Position numbers and translations under genes: made by a program. Positions 35,211-44,008 of a DNA stretch of 64,000 bases are shown piece after piece. The notes under the pieces were generated by a model that saw only the letters and a program-made list of their open reading frames with translations, was not told where the DNA came from and ran no database searches. The stretch is from Muricoccus roseus. GTDB lineage: Bacteria > Pseudomonadota > Alphaproteobacteria > Acetobacterales > Acetobacteraceae. The stretch lies in assembly GCF_900141905.1 (NCBI RefSeq), contig NZ_FQZF01000029.1, positions 1 through 64,000 of the forward strand, written 5' to 3'. Numbering within the stretch: the first letter of the stretch is position 1; the number at the start of each line of letters is the position of its first letter.

Positions 35211-35468
35211 GGCCCTCCTGCGGCAGTTCCGGCTTGCTGGATTCCGTTTGAGGGCTCCGCCCTCGCCCGCCAAGGGCCTGAGGCCCTTGGAACCCCGTCT
35301 GACTGTCGTGGATACCCCGGATCAGCGGGGTCTCTGGTGAGTGGTCCGGGGAGAGGAAGAATTCTTTCTTCCTCTCCCCGGGACAGACCAACAGACCAGA
35401 CCATGATCCCGAAGCGAATGCCGCCCCCGTGCGTTTTCGCCGCTGTGCTGCTTCGTGGAGGCGCCATC
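35211..35468. repeat. Intergenic repeat-like region with two hairpins
   Basis: No gene is seen here. A 21-base hairpin at 35270-35290 has arms CCAAGGGCC and GGCCCTTGG around TGA. A much longer one follows at 35346-35381. Between them gccgtgg-like low-identity filler gives short open frames that look non-coding. The layout resembles dispersed extragenic repeats common in Roseomonas-type genomes; confirming this needs a genome-wide search. Confidence 0.5.
35346..35381. terminator. Strong 16 bp hairpin, GAATTC centre
   Basis: Arms CCGGGGAGAGGAAGAA and TTCTTCCTCTCCCCGG pair perfectly around the loop TTCT, giving a 36-base structure. It lies 136 bases after the Bug stop. A shorter copy with the same design occurs at 41030-41059. 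It could terminate the HyuAB transcript, but there is no T-run after it. Confidence 0.55.
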
Positions 35469-35681
35469 ATGCCGCTCGGTCCCGCTCGGCGAAACCAGGG
35501 TTTCTCGGAGGCCGATCCCTTCGATCTCTGGCTACGGCGCAGCCTGCATCAGAGCTGGGACGGCGCGCTGGACGAGCCGGTGCCCGATGACCTGCTGCGC
35601 CTGTTCAGCGATGGCCGGGGGGATCGGGAAGCACTGAGAACGCGCTGGCTCCGGGCGGAGAAGGAACCCCGCCAGGAGTGA
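35469..35681 (+). CDS. NepR-like small protein
   Basis: The 70-residue product contains DPFDLWLRRSLHQSWDGALDEPVPDDLLRLF. The core L-R-x3-x3-Y/W-D-x3-EPVP-x2-L-L-x-L resembles NepR, the anti-sigma factor of the alphaproteobacterial general stress response, which binds the sigma factor EcfG and the anti-anti-sigma protein PhyR. I chose ATG 35469, with GGAGG at 35457-35461. Neither ecfG nor phyR is beside it, so it is an orphan copy or a paralogue with another partner. The residue pattern is seen; function is inferred. Confidence 0.5.
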   Translation: MPLGPARRNQGFSEADPFDLWLRRSLHQSWDGALDEPVPDDLLRLFSDGRGDREALRTRWLRAEKEPRQE

Positions 35682-35696
35682 GGGCGCCAGGCCGCG

Positions 35697-35990
35697 TCAG
35701 TGCCGCCCGTCAGTCCGATCCGAGCGGCGCGACTGGGCGATGCGGTCGAGCATCTGGGTCGCGTAATGGCTGGCATCCGTCAGGCCCGGCGCGTCGGCCG
35801 GCGGCTCGTCCAGGTCCCGCGCGGCCTCGGAGCTCTTGGCCACGAAGACCAGCATGGAAACCACTTCCTGCAAGTCGTTCTGCGGCAGGCGCGCGGCGAC
35901 GGCGGCCACGGTCATTTCGAGGACCAGCAGGCGCATGCTGGCGATTCCCATGTCGGGGATGGGGTCGGGAACGTCTTGGCTACTGGCCAC
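35697..35990 (-). CDS. Small hypothetical protein
   Basis: The product has 97 residues and is predicted mostly helical: MRLLVLEMTVAAVAARLPQN, then DLQEVVSMLVFVAKSSEAARDL and a C-terminal YATQMLDRIAQSRRSD. There is no signal peptide or known domain. GTG 35990 has GAGGG about 6 bases upstream. It converges with the NepR-like gene, 15 bases apart. I do not recognise it. Confidence 0.55.
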   Translation of the reverse strand: MASSQDVPDPIPDMGIASMRLLVLEMTVAAVAARLPQNDLQEVVSMLVFVAKSSEAARDLDEPPADAPGLTDASHYATQMLDRIAQSRRSDRTDGRH

Positions 35991-36107
35991 GCACAACCCT
36001 CGCGCGATGAAGGGTGCAGCTTATGGTGGTGCCCCCGGCAGCGCAAGAATGGCACCCTGGAGGCGGCGCGGCCCGCACCGGAGGGGAGCGCGGCGCGTTA
36101 ACGCCCC

Positions 36108-37424
36108 ATGCGAAACGCGACTGAGAGCCTGGCACCGATGATCGGCCAGGCAGCCGAGCCCCTGCCCGCCCCCGAGGAGCCGGGCTTCGGCGCCTTCTTC
36201 GACCGCTTCGCCGGGGCGCGGGTGGTGCTCCTGGGCGAATGCAGCCATGGCACGGCCGAGTTCTACCGCGCCCGGGCCGCCATCACGCGGCGCCTGATCG
36301 AGGCGCATGGCTTCACGATCGTGGCGGTGGAGGCGGATTGGCCCGATGCGGCGGCGATCGACCGGCAGCTCCGCGGCCGCCCCCCCGAGCCGGATGGCGA
36401 GGCCCCCTTCCGCCGGTTCCCGACCTGGATGTGGCGCAACACGGATGTCGCCGCCTTCCTGGGCTGGCTGCGGGGGTGGAATACCGGGCGGGAGCCCGGG
36501 GCACAGGCAGGCTTCTACGGGCTGGACCTCTACAACCTCTCCGCCTCGGTGGAGGCGGTGCTGCGCTACCTCGACCGGGTGGACCCCGAGGCGGCGGCGG
36601 TGGCGCGGGAGCGCTATGGCTGCCTCATGCCCTGGATGGACGAGCCGCAGGATTATGGCCGCATGGCCCTCTCCCGCGGCTACGCGCCCTGCGAGGAGGG
36701 CGCGGTGGAGACGTTGCGCGACCTGCTGGAGAAGCGGCGCGACTATGCGGGCGCCGGTGGCGAAAGCTATCTGGACGCGGCCGCCAGCGCGCGGCTGGTG
36801 AAGAATGCCGAGGAATACTACCGCCTCATGTATTACGGCGGGGCGCGGAGCTGGAACCTGCGCGACACGCATATGTTCGAGACACTCTGCGCGCTGCTGG
36901 AGGCGAAGGGACCGCAATCCCGTGCCGTGGTCTGGGCGCACAACTCCCATATCGGCGATGCGTCGCGCACCGATATGGGGCGCGAGCGGGGGGAGCTGAA
37001 CATCGGCCAGCTCTGCCGCGAGCGCTTCGGGCAGGATGCCGCGCTGATCGGCTTCGGGACGCATACGGGCACGGTGGCCTGCGCGACCGACTGGGACGAG
37101 CCGATGCAGGTGAAGCGGGTGAACCCCTCCCGCCCCGACAGCTATGAATGGCTCGCCCATGAAAGCGGCCTGGGGCGCTTCCTGCTGGACCTGCGCGAGG
37201 GACGGCTGCCGCCCGCGCTGCGGGAGGCGCTGATGGAGGAGCGGCTGGAGCGCTTCATCGGCGTGATCTACCGGCCGGAGACGGAGCGCTGGAGCCACTA
37301 CTCCGCCTGCACCCTGCCGGAGCAGTTCGACGCCTATGTCTGGTTCGACGAGACGACCGCCGTGACGCCGCTGCCCGGCCCGGAGGAGGCGGGGCCGGAG
37401 GAGACCTTCCCCACCGGCCTTTAG
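36108..37424 (+). CDS. Erythromycin-esterase-family protein
   Basis: This 438-residue protein carries the family motifs VVLLGECSHGTAEFYRARA, VAVEADWPDAAAID, FPTWMWRNTDVAAFL and VVWAHNSHIGDA, which include the conserved glutamate and histidine residues of EreA/EreB-type hydrolases. Most environmental members have no shown macrolide activity, so I would not call it a resistance gene. There is no signal peptide, so it is cytoplasmic. An alternative start lies at 36138. It converges with mfd with only 9 bases between. Confidence 0.9.
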   Translation: MRNATESLAPMIGQAAEPLPAPEEPGFGAFFDRFAGARVVLLGECSHGTAEFYRARAAITRRLIEAHGFTIVAVEADWPDAAAIDRQLRGRPPEPDGEAPFRRFPTWMWRNTDVAAFLGWLRGWNTGREPGAQAGFYGLDLYNLSASVEAVLRYLDRVDPEAAAVARERYGCLMPWMDEPQDYGRMALSRGYAPCEEGAVETLRDLLEKRRDYAGAGGESYLDAAASARLVKNAEEYYRLMYYGGARSWNLRDTHMFETLCALLEAKGPQSRAVVWAHNSHIGDASRTDMGRERGELNIGQLCRERFGQDAALIGFGTHTGTVACATDWDEPMQVKRVNPSRPDSYEWLAHESGLGRFLLDLREGRLPPALREALMEERLERFIGVIYRPETERWSHYSACTLPEQFDAYVWFDETTAVTPLPGPEEAGPEETFPTGL

Positions 37425-37433
37425 CGCGGCGCC

Positions 37434-40400
37434 CTACGCCGCCTCGCGTTCCCCCTTCGCCGCCGCGCGCCGCCTGCGTGGCGTGAGGCGCTTGAGCAGC
37501 TCCGTGGCGGTGGCGAGCAGCGCCGCCTCGTCCTCGCTGTTCCGCCGCAGCAGGATGCGCTCGCCCCGCGCCTCCAGCGGCGGCTCGACGGCGGGCGGCG
37601 TGCCGCGGAAGCTCGCGGCGGCCGCGCTGGGCCCCACTTCGAGCTTCGCGATGCCGAGCCGCCGGCAGCGCACGCGCAAGCGGGCCAGGGCGAGAAGGTT
37701 GGCGGCCATGCCCGGCGGCGGGCCGAAGCGGTCGGCCATCTCCTCGGCGAACTCGCCCAGGGCGGCGGCGTCTCCCCGGCGCTGCATCGCGGCGAGCCGC
37801 GCATGCAGCTCCACCCGCGCCGCCTCGTCCTCCACGTAGTCGCGCGGGATACCCGCCGGGATGCCGATGGTGAGGACGGGCATCCAGTCCTCCTCCACCG
37901 CCTCGCCGCGCGCCGCGTGCAGGGCGCGGTCCAGCAGGTGCTGGTAGAGCTCGAGCCCGATCAGCTTCACATGGCCGGCCTGGTCCTCGCCCAGCAGGTC
38001 GCCGGCGCCGCGCAGGTCCATGTCGCGCGCGCTGATGGCGAAGCCGGCGCCGATCCGGTCGAAGGCCTCCAGCGCCTTCAGCCGCTTGAGGGTGAGGGCC
38101 GAGGGCGGGTCATCCGGATCGGTCATCAGGATGATGGTGCCGCGCACCCTCCCGCGCCCGACGCGGCCGCGAAGCTGGTGGAGCTGGCCGAGGCCGAAGC
38201 GGTCCGCGCGCCAGACGAGCATGGTGTTGGCGCGCGGCACGTCGAGCCCCGTCTCGACGATGTTGGTGGAGAGCAGGACATCCCCCTCCCCCTCCGCGAA
38301 GCGCACCAGCGCGGTGTCCACCTGATCCGCCGGCATCTCACCATGCGCCTCGATGATCTCGAGGCCGGGCAGCAGGGAGCGGATCCGCTCGCCCATGCCG
38401 GGCAGGTCCTCGATGCGCGCGCAGACGACGAAGCTCTGGCCGCCCCGGCGATGCTCGCGCGCGAGGGCCTGCTGGAGCACGGCGTCGTCCAGCGGCACAT
38501 GCACGGTGCGGATGGGCTGGCGGCGGCCGGGTGGGGTCGCGATGACGCTGAGCTCCTCCAGCCCGACCAGCGCGGATTGCAGCGTGCGCGGGATGGGGGT
38601 GGCGGTCATCGCCATGACATGCGCGCCCTCGCCGAGCCCGCGGACCATCGCCTTCTGCCGCGTGCCGAAGCGCTGCTCCTCGTCGATGATGACGAGGCCG
38701 AGATCGGCGAAGCGCACGCCCTTGCCGGCGAGCGCCTGGGTGCCGATGACGATGCGCACGCCCCCATCCGCCAAGCCGGCCTTCACCGCCTTCGCCTCGG
38801 TCGCTGAGGAAAGCCGCGAGAGCTGCTCGATGCGGATCGGCTCGCCCCTCCAGCGCAGCCCGGCGAAGCGGCGGCGGAAGGTGGTGAGATGCTGGCGGAC
38901 GAGCACGGTGGTCGGGGCCAGCAGCGCGACCTGCTTGCCCGCCAAGGCTGCCACGGCCGCCGCGCGCAGGGCGACCTCGGTCTTGCCGAAGCCGACATCG
39001 CCGCAGACCAGGCGGTTCATCGGGTGGCCGGAGGCGAGATCGGCCAGCACGGCGTCGATCGCCTCTGCCTGGTCCTCCGTCAGCGTGTAGGGAAAGCGCG
39101 CGACGAAGCGGTCATAGGCGCCGCCGCGCGCCTTCAGCACGGGGGCCTCTCGCTGCCCAGCCTCCTGCGCGAGGGCGATGAGGGTCCGGGCCGTCTCGGC
39201 GATCTGCGCCTCCACCTCGGCCCGGCGCCTGGGCCAGGCCTCTCCGTCCAGCCGGTCGAGGCTGACCCCCTCGGCCTCCGCGCCGTAGCGCCAGAGCCGG
39301 TCCATCTCGTCGATCGGCACGAGCTGCGTCGCGCCGGCGGCATATTCCAGCTTCAGGCAATCCAGCGTGACATCGCCCGCCGTCACGCTCTCCACCCCGC
39401 GCAGGGCGCCGAGGCCGTGGTCGAGATGGATCACCGCATCGCCGGGCTGCAGGCCCGTGCTGGCCAGGCGGAGGATCCGCTCCCGCTCGGGCGAGGCATG
39501 CCGGATCGCCGAGGGACGAAGGTCGTTGGGGGAGATGACAACGGCGTCCGCCGTCGTGAAGCCGGCCTCCAGCATGCCCTCGAGCAGGCCGATCGTGCCC
39601 GGCGGCGACTCCCGCAGGGCGGCCCAGCCTTCCAGGGGCACGGGGTCGCGCTCCAGGCGCTGGCGGATGAGCGCGACGAGCGCACGGCTGCGCTGGCGGC
39701 CCCGGCCGGCGATGGCGACGCGCCGGCCGGCCTCGGTCGCCTCCTCCAGGAAGTCGAGGAAGGCATCCTCGGGCTCGCGGGCATCGCGGAAACGCGGCAG
39801 CGTCCCCTCGGGCTCGTCCTCGGGCGACTCCTCCAGCGCGGTCACCTCGCGCCCTGCCATGGCGTCCTTCCAGGCCGCCTCGTCGAGATGCAGCTTCGCC
39901 GGCTCCGACGCGCGGTGCACGCCTTCCCCTGGGGCGGCGAGGGCGAAACGCGCGCGGAAGGCGTCCGCGACCTCCGCCGCGCGTTGCGCGCGCAGCTCCT
40001 CCACCTCCGGGTCCAGCACCACGGGGGCGCCGGGCAACAGGTCGAAAAGGGTGGTGAGGGCGGGAAGGAGATCGGCCAGGGCGTGCTCCACCCCCTGGCT
40101 GTGTTCCTCCTCCGAATCCTCGGGCAGGACCCATTCGGAGACCGGGCCGAGGGTGACGGCCCCGACCTCCTCCAGGCTGCGCTGCGTGAGCGGGTCGTAA
40201 CGGCGGATGGAGGCGATGCGGCCTTCCTCCACCTCGATCCGGCAGGGCAAGGCTCCCTCCCCCGGCGGATGCACGTCCAGCACCATGCCATGCAGCGCCG
40301 CCTCGCCGGGCTCGTCCACCCGGTCGTCCAGCACGTAGCCCAGCTGGCGCAGGCGCCGCTCCAATGCCTCCGCCTCCACGGCCTGGCCGGCCTCCAGCCG

Positions 40401-40757
40401 CAGCTCCGCATAGGCTGCCGGCCGCGGCAGGCGCTGCGTCGCGGCATCCACGCTGGCCAGGACCAGCACCGGCCCCTCGTCGCGCGCGGAGAGCGCGTGC
40501 AAGGCCGCCATGCGCAGGCCCATCACGGCGCGGGACGGCGAGGTGCGGTCATAGGGAAGGCAGTCCCAGGCGGGCAGGAGCAGCACGCGCAACCCGGGCG
40601 CCAGGGCATGGGCCGCGGCCGCCAGCCGCGCCGCCCGCGCCTCGCTGCGGGCCAGGTGGATCAACGCGCCGCCGTGCGCCGCATGCTCCACCAGCCCGGC
40701 GGCCAACAGCCCCTCCGGTTCCGCCGCCAGACCGGCCATCTGCTCCCCCCTGATCAT
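37434..40757 (-). CDS. mfd: Transcription-repair coupling factor Mfd
   Basis: This is a 1107-residue DNA translocase that removes RNA polymerase stalled at lesions and recruits UvrA. The N-terminal UvrB-like region carries LLLPAWDCLPYDRTSPS. The RNA-polymerase-interacting segment is LDHGLGALRGVESV. The RecG-like motor has GDVGFGKTEVALRAA (Walker A), VIIDEEQRFGTRQK (motif II) and ATPIPRTLQSALVG (motif III), and ends with a TRCF domain. The start may be ATG 40757 or the in-frame ATG at 40739. Length is slightly short of the usual ~1150 but all domains are visible. Confidence 0.97.
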   Translation of the reverse strand: MIRGEQMAGLAAEPEGLLAAGLVEHAAHGGALIHLARSEARAARLAAAAHALAPGLRVLLLPAWDCLPYDRTSPSRAVMGLRMAALHALSARDEGPVLVLASVDAATQRLPRPAAYAELRLEAGQAVEAEALERRLRQLGYVLDDRVDEPGEAALHGMVLDVHPPGEGALPCRIEVEEGRIASIRRYDPLTQRSLEEVGAVTLGPVSEWVLPEDSEEEHSQGVEHALADLLPALTTLFDLLPGAPVVLDPEVEELRAQRAAEVADAFRARFALAAPGEGVHRASEPAKLHLDEAAWKDAMAGREVTALEESPEDEPEGTLPRFRDAREPEDAFLDFLEEATEAGRRVAIAGRGRQRSRALVALIRQRLERDPVPLEGWAALRESPPGTIGLLEGMLEAGFTTADAVVISPNDLRPSAIRHASPERERILRLASTGLQPGDAVIHLDHGLGALRGVESVTAGDVTLDCLKLEYAAGATQLVPIDEMDRLWRYGAEAEGVSLDRLDGEAWPRRRAEVEAQIAETARTLIALAQEAGQREAPVLKARGGAYDRFVARFPYTLTEDQAEAIDAVLADLASGHPMNRLVCGDVGFGKTEVALRAAAVAALAGKQVALLAPTTVLVRQHLTTFRRRFAGLRWRGEPIRIEQLSRLSSATEAKAVKAGLADGGVRIVIGTQALAGKGVRFADLGLVIIDEEQRFGTRQKAMVRGLGEGAHVMAMTATPIPRTLQSALVGLEELSVIATPPGRRQPIRTVHVPLDDAVLQQALAREHRRGGQSFVVCARIEDLPGMGERIRSLLPGLEIIEAHGEMPADQVDTALVRFAEGEGDVLLSTNIVETGLDVPRANTMLVWRADRFGLGQLHQLRGRVGRGRVRGTIILMTDPDDPPSALTLKRLKALEAFDRIGAGFAISARDMDLRGAGDLLGEDQAGHVKLIGLELYQHLLDRALHAARGEAVEEDWMPVLTIGIPAGIPRDYVEDEAARVELHARLAAMQRRGDAAALGEFAEEMADRFGPPPGMAANLLALARLRVRCRRLGIAKLEVGPSAAAASFRGTPPAVEPPLEARGERILLRRNSEDEAALLATATELLKRLTPRRRRAAAKGEREAA

Positions 40758-40951
40758 ACGCCCTCGCAGAACGTCCCATGCGGCAGGGTGGCGGCATGTG
40801 CGGCGACAGGGACAGGGATGCCGGGCCTGCGCTTGCTGCCCCCGGGAGCCAGCGGGCTCCCCGGACCCCGCGCCAAGCCTACCGGGGATGCGATGATCGC
40901 TGCTGCGCCGCAGGCCTTTTTGATTTCGGTGGCGCTTGGTGCCGCTTCAGT

Positions 40952-40976
40952 CGCCTGAGGTCATAGACCTCAGGCG
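40952..40976. repeat. Perfect 11 bp hairpin
   Basis: Arms CGCCTGAGGTC and GACCTCAGGCG around ATA. With a 3-base loop it can form a stable cruciform or RNA stem. No gene ends next to it. Role unknown; it may be part of the same extragenic repeat mosaic as the hairpin at 41030. Confidence 0.6.
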
Positions 40977-41029
40977 CACCTCCAGCCCAACATTCCACGG
41001 CAGTCTTCCAAAAGAAGATGAGGGAGGGT

Positions 41030-41059
41030 CCGGGAGGGAGAATTCCTTCTCCCTCCCGG
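41030..41059. terminator. 13 bp hairpin, GAATTC centre, after the glycan operon
   Basis: Arms CCGGGAGGGAGAA and TTCTCCCTCCCGG around the loop TTCC. It lies 11 bases beyond the stop of the last operon gene (minus strand), and on that strand it is followed after a few bases by a T-rich run (tcttctttt). It is a good terminator candidate and is the twin of the hairpin at 35346-35381. Confidence 0.65.
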
Positions 41060-41070
41060 GGCGCCACCGT

Positions 41071-41958
41071 TCAGGACCGCCTCACCACCGGCCGCCGGAA
41101 CAGGAAGGCCGCCCCGTCCCAGAGCCGGAAGGGGGTGAGGCCGTTCACCACGAGTCTCCAGCCCCCAGCCTCCGCCCAGCGGGCCGCATCCGCGCGGTCC
41201 CGTTCCAGATCGCCACGATAGGAGAGATTGAAGATTGCGAAGGCGCCGCCCGGGCGGAGGATGCGGGCGGCATCGGCCATGTGCCGCTCCGCCAGCCCGC
41301 CGCCGGCCTGGACGAGATAGGGCATGCTGTCCACGGCCAGGATGAGGTCGAAGCCGTGCGCCGGGAGGGTGGAGAGGCCCGTGCCGGGGGTGGCCTCGAA
41401 GCGAAGGTTGGCCAGGGCGCCGTGCCGCGCGCGGGCTTCCGCCACCATGCCGGGCGAGACGTCCAGGCCGAGGACGGAGCGGCAGCGGGGCGCGAGGGCC
41501 GCGGCGACGCGCCCGATGCCGCAGCCGAGGTCGAGGATGTCCCGCTCCGGCCCGATCAGATCCTGGGCGGAGAGCCAGTCCAGGATTTCATCCGTGGCGG
41601 CGGCGAGGATGGCGGGGTCGCCCAGGGAATAGGCCGCGACGCTGGCCTCCGGCGCGTGGGCCACGGCGCGGTCGAACAGGGCGGCGATGCCGGCGATGGC
41701 CGCTTCCGGCGGGGCGTCCGCCTCGGCGTGGTCCACCCCGGCCTCGCGCAGCATCGCCGCGAGGGATTCCAGCCCGGCCGCACCGGAGGCGGCGAGCGCG
41801 TCCAGGCGCCGCCAGCGCGGATCCTCGGGGTCACGGCGCGCGTCCACGGCCTGCGCGACCTCGGCCGGCGCCGCCCCGCCCAGCAGAAGCCGCGCGAGCG
41901 CGACCTCCGGCGAGATTTGGCCCGAGAGGCAGAGGGCGATCGGGTCCGGCGCCGTCAT
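41071..41958 (-). CDS. Class I SAM methyltransferase, last gene of the operon
   Basis: This 295-residue protein has an all-helical N-terminal ~130 residues rich in alanine, followed by a methyltransferase domain with the SAM loop ILDLGCGIGRVAAALA, motif II VLGLDVSPGMVAEAR and motif IV DLILAVDSMPYLVQAGG. The acceptor is unknown. It is the seventh and last gene of the series that starts at 47517; its ATG overlaps the acyltransferase stop by 4 bases (41955-41958). Confidence 0.86.
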   Translation of the reverse strand: MTAPDPIALCLSGQISPEVALARLLLGGAAPAEVAQAVDARRDPEDPRWRRLDALAASGAAGLESLAAMLREAGVDHAEADAPPEAAIAGIAALFDRAVAHAPEASVAAYSLGDPAILAAATDEILDWLSAQDLIGPERDILDLGCGIGRVAAALAPRCRSVLGLDVSPGMVAEARARHGALANLRFEATPGTGLSTLPAHGFDLILAVDSMPYLVQAGGGLAERHMADAARILRPGGAFAIFNLSYRGDLERDRADAARWAEAGGWRLVVNGLTPFRLWDGAAFLFRRPVVRRS

Positions 41959-42965
41959 GGCGGCAGGAGGCGGCGGCCGGCATTCACCCGGTCCACCCCG
42001 CCCCAGGCATATTTGTAGGCTTCCCCGCCGCGCAGGAAGTGGATCTCGCGCCGGCCCTCAGCGATGGCTTCCTCGATGGCGTGGCCGAGCAGGATGGTGC
42101 CGGGGCTCTCGAAGGCCCGGGCCTCGTCGAAGCCGCTCAGATAGAACAGGAGCCGGTCCGGCCCGGCGGCCAGGGCGTGGAACACGGCGGCGACCGCCCC
42201 GCCGATGCGCAGCGCATAAAGCCGCAGCGCGCCCGCCTCCTGGAGCCGAGGCAGCGCCGCGCGATGGAAGCCGAGCACGCGCGGGTCCGCCAGCACGCCG
42301 CCTTCCTCGCCGCGCCGGGTCCAGCGGGACTGGTGCATGGCGACCATCGCATCCCACAACGGGAGGACCTCCTCCTCCCCGGCGGTGGCGGCGCTCCAGC
42401 TACCGGCGCGATCCGCGCGGTGCCGGGCCATGCGGAGCTTGCGGAGCGTGTTCGCCGGAACGGGGCCGCGCAACGCCTCCACCGTTCCCGGAAGCTCGAG
42501 CACGGGACAGGGCTCCCCGGTCCACCCCTCCTCGCGCCAACCCTCGGGCGCGGGGGCGGCGCGCAGCGCGGCGCCGGGGGGCAGGTCCGGCAGGTCGCAG
42601 GGGGTGTCGTCGCCGGGGCGGGACAGCGCCGCGCGCAGCAGCGCCGCCGCCGCGCCCTCGGGCGCCTCGGGGTCGAGCAGGGCATCGAGGTAGTCGGTGA
42701 TCCCGACGCCCATGGGCAGCAGTTTCCGCGTCCCGCCTTCCTCCAGGCGGTAGAGCGGGAGAAGGCCGAGCAGGCCCGAGGGGCCGCGCAGCACGGCGAT
42801 GCGAGGCTGGCCGGTGCCGAAGGCCTCCCACCAGGGCAAGAGCCAGGCCGGGGACTGGAAAGGTGTGGTGCCGCCGGGGCGCGCGTCGGCGCGGCGCCAC
42901 AGCGCCTCCCATTCCGGCCGGACGGCGGCGAGCGCCGCCTCCGTGTCGAGCAGCTCGGCCCTCAT
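41955..42965 (-). CDS. GNAT/CelD-type acyltransferase
   Basis: The 336-residue product resembles the CelD/BcsL acetyltransferase group (FemAB-like double GNAT fold). Support comes from FQSPAWLLPWWEAFG near the N terminus, TLRKLRMARHRADRA, and GGAVAAVFHALAAGPDRLLFYLSGFDEARA with ILLGHAIEEAIAEG and FLRGGEAYKYAWG at the C terminus, all typical of this family. It would transfer an acyl or aminoacyl group to a glycan or amine. It is coupled to both neighbours by 4-base overlaps. Confidence 0.82.
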   Translation of the reverse strand: MRAELLDTEAALAAVRPEWEALWRRADARPGGTTPFQSPAWLLPWWEAFGTGQPRIAVLRGPSGLLGLLPLYRLEEGGTRKLLPMGVGITDYLDALLDPEAPEGAAAALLRAALSRPGDDTPCDLPDLPPGAALRAAPAPEGWREEGWTGEPCPVLELPGTVEALRGPVPANTLRKLRMARHRADRAGSWSAATAGEEEVLPLWDAMVAMHQSRWTRRGEEGGVLADPRVLGFHRAALPRLQEAGALRLYALRIGGAVAAVFHALAAGPDRLLFYLSGFDEARAFESPGTILLGHAIEEAIAEGRREIHFLRGGEAYKYAWGGVDRVNAGRRLLPP

Positions 42966-44008
42966 GCGGCGAGGCGCCGGTAGAGGGCGATGTAGTCGGC
43001 CGCCATGCGGGACCGGGAGAAGCGTTCCCGCGCCACGTGGCGGATCTCCTCGGGGTCCAGTTCGCCGACCCTTGCCATGGCCTGCGCCATCTCCCCGGCA
43101 TCCTCCACGAGGAAGCCGGTGCGGCCATGCTCCACCACCTCCGGCAGCGCGCCGGCGCGGAAGGCGATGACGGGCGTGCCGCAGGCGGCGGCCTCCATGG
43201 CGACGAGGGAGCTGGTCTCCGGCGCGGTGCTGGGCACGAGCAGGCAGCGGGCCGAGGCGAGGAGCCGGCGCTTGCGGGCGAAGCCGAGCGGCCCGAGGAA
43301 GCGCCGGCACGCATCCAGCCGGGGGCGCACCTCCTCGGCGAAGAAGCGCTCATGGGCCTCATAGGGAAACACCTCCCCGCCCAGCAGCAGGGGCATGCCG
43401 GCCGCATGGGCGGCATCGAGCGCGTGGTGCTGCCCCTTCTCCGGGCAGACGCGGCCGAGCATCAGCGCATGGCCGCGGCGGGCGTGCCGGAAGCGGGCGA
43501 GTTCCTCCACCGGAACACCGTTCGGGATGGGCGGCAGGCGTGCATCCTGCCGGCAGCGCAGCGCGGCGTTCTGGGAGGCGGAGACGGCATGCAGCCAGGT
43601 GCGCGGGCGGGGCGGGTCCAGCGCGCGCATGGGGTACCAGGAGGGCGGCAGGTGCAGCGTGGCCAGAACCGGCGGGCCGGGCGGCGGCAGATAGGCGTGG
43701 AAGTCGATGCCATGCAGGTGGATGAGGTCCACATGCTCCGTCCGGAGGACCGCCCCGATGGCCGAGGCCGTCTCGTCCTCCGCGCGGCGGAGCGCGGCCT
43801 CGTCCAGCGGGCCGCGCGGGCGTGGCACGGGGTGCAGCGTGCCGGCGACCGCCGATCCCTCCTGCGCGACGACGATGGAGCGGTGGCCCGCGGCCTGGAG
43901 GGCCCGGTCCAGCGCCGAGAGCACCTGTTCGGAACCGCCCACCGCATCGGACCCAACCGGCGCCAGCGGATAGGCGACCGAGAGGATGGAGAGCGGGGCG
44001 GCGCTCAT
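42962..44008 (-). CDS. Glycosyltransferase family 4
   Basis: This 348-residue GT-B enzyme has an N-terminal acceptor domain (ILSVAYPLAPVGSDAVGGSE) and a C-terminal nucleotide-sugar domain with LMLGRVCPEKGQHHALDAA and the E-x7-E region PETSSLVAMEAAACGTPVIAF, the GT4 signature. The GT4 family includes MshA and BshA, the first enzymes of mycothiol and bacillithiol synthesis, as well as polysaccharide enzymes. It is directly followed by the acyltransferase and preceded by a PIG-L deacetylase. Confidence 0.88.
   Translation of the reverse strand: MSAAPLSILSVAYPLAPVGSDAVGGSEQVLSALDRALQAAGHRSIVVAQEGSAVAGTLHPVPRPRGPLDEAALRRAEDETASAIGAVLRTEHVDLIHLHGIDFHAYLPPPGPPVLATLHLPPSWYPMRALDPPRPRTWLHAVSASQNAALRCRQDARLPPIPNGVPVEELARFRHARRGHALMLGRVCPEKGQHHALDAAHAAGMPLLLGGEVFPYEAHERFFAEEVRPRLDACRRFLGPLGFARKRRLLASARCLLVPSTAPETSSLVAMEAAACGTPVIAFRAGALPEVVEHGRTGFLVEDAGEMAQAMARVGELDPEEIRHVARERFSRSRMAADYIALYRRLAA

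Larger units (their letters stand above)
40758..41070. repeat. Intergenic region with two perfect hairpins
   Basis: This 313-base gap lies between mfd (leftward, starting at 40757) and the downstream end of the seven-gene operon. It contains an 11 bp hairpin at 40952-40976 and a 13 bp hairpin at 41030-41059 (separate entries). The ~100 bases before mfd should hold its promoter; I do not see a clear one. Short open frames here look non-coding. Confidence 0.5.

Noticed and set aside
35098-35391. Minus-strand open frame of about 97 codons over hairpin DNA
   Set aside because: It spans the hairpin repeat region and the Bug 3' end; I regard it as non-coding repeat sequence.
36108-37424. Call of the erythromycin-esterase-like gene as macrolide resistance
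   Set aside because: Family membership alone does not show macrolide hydrolysis and there is no resistance context.
40879-41067. Short minus-strand frame over the intergenic hairpins
   Set aside because: It consists largely of the palindromes at 40952 and 41030 and has no ribosome site.
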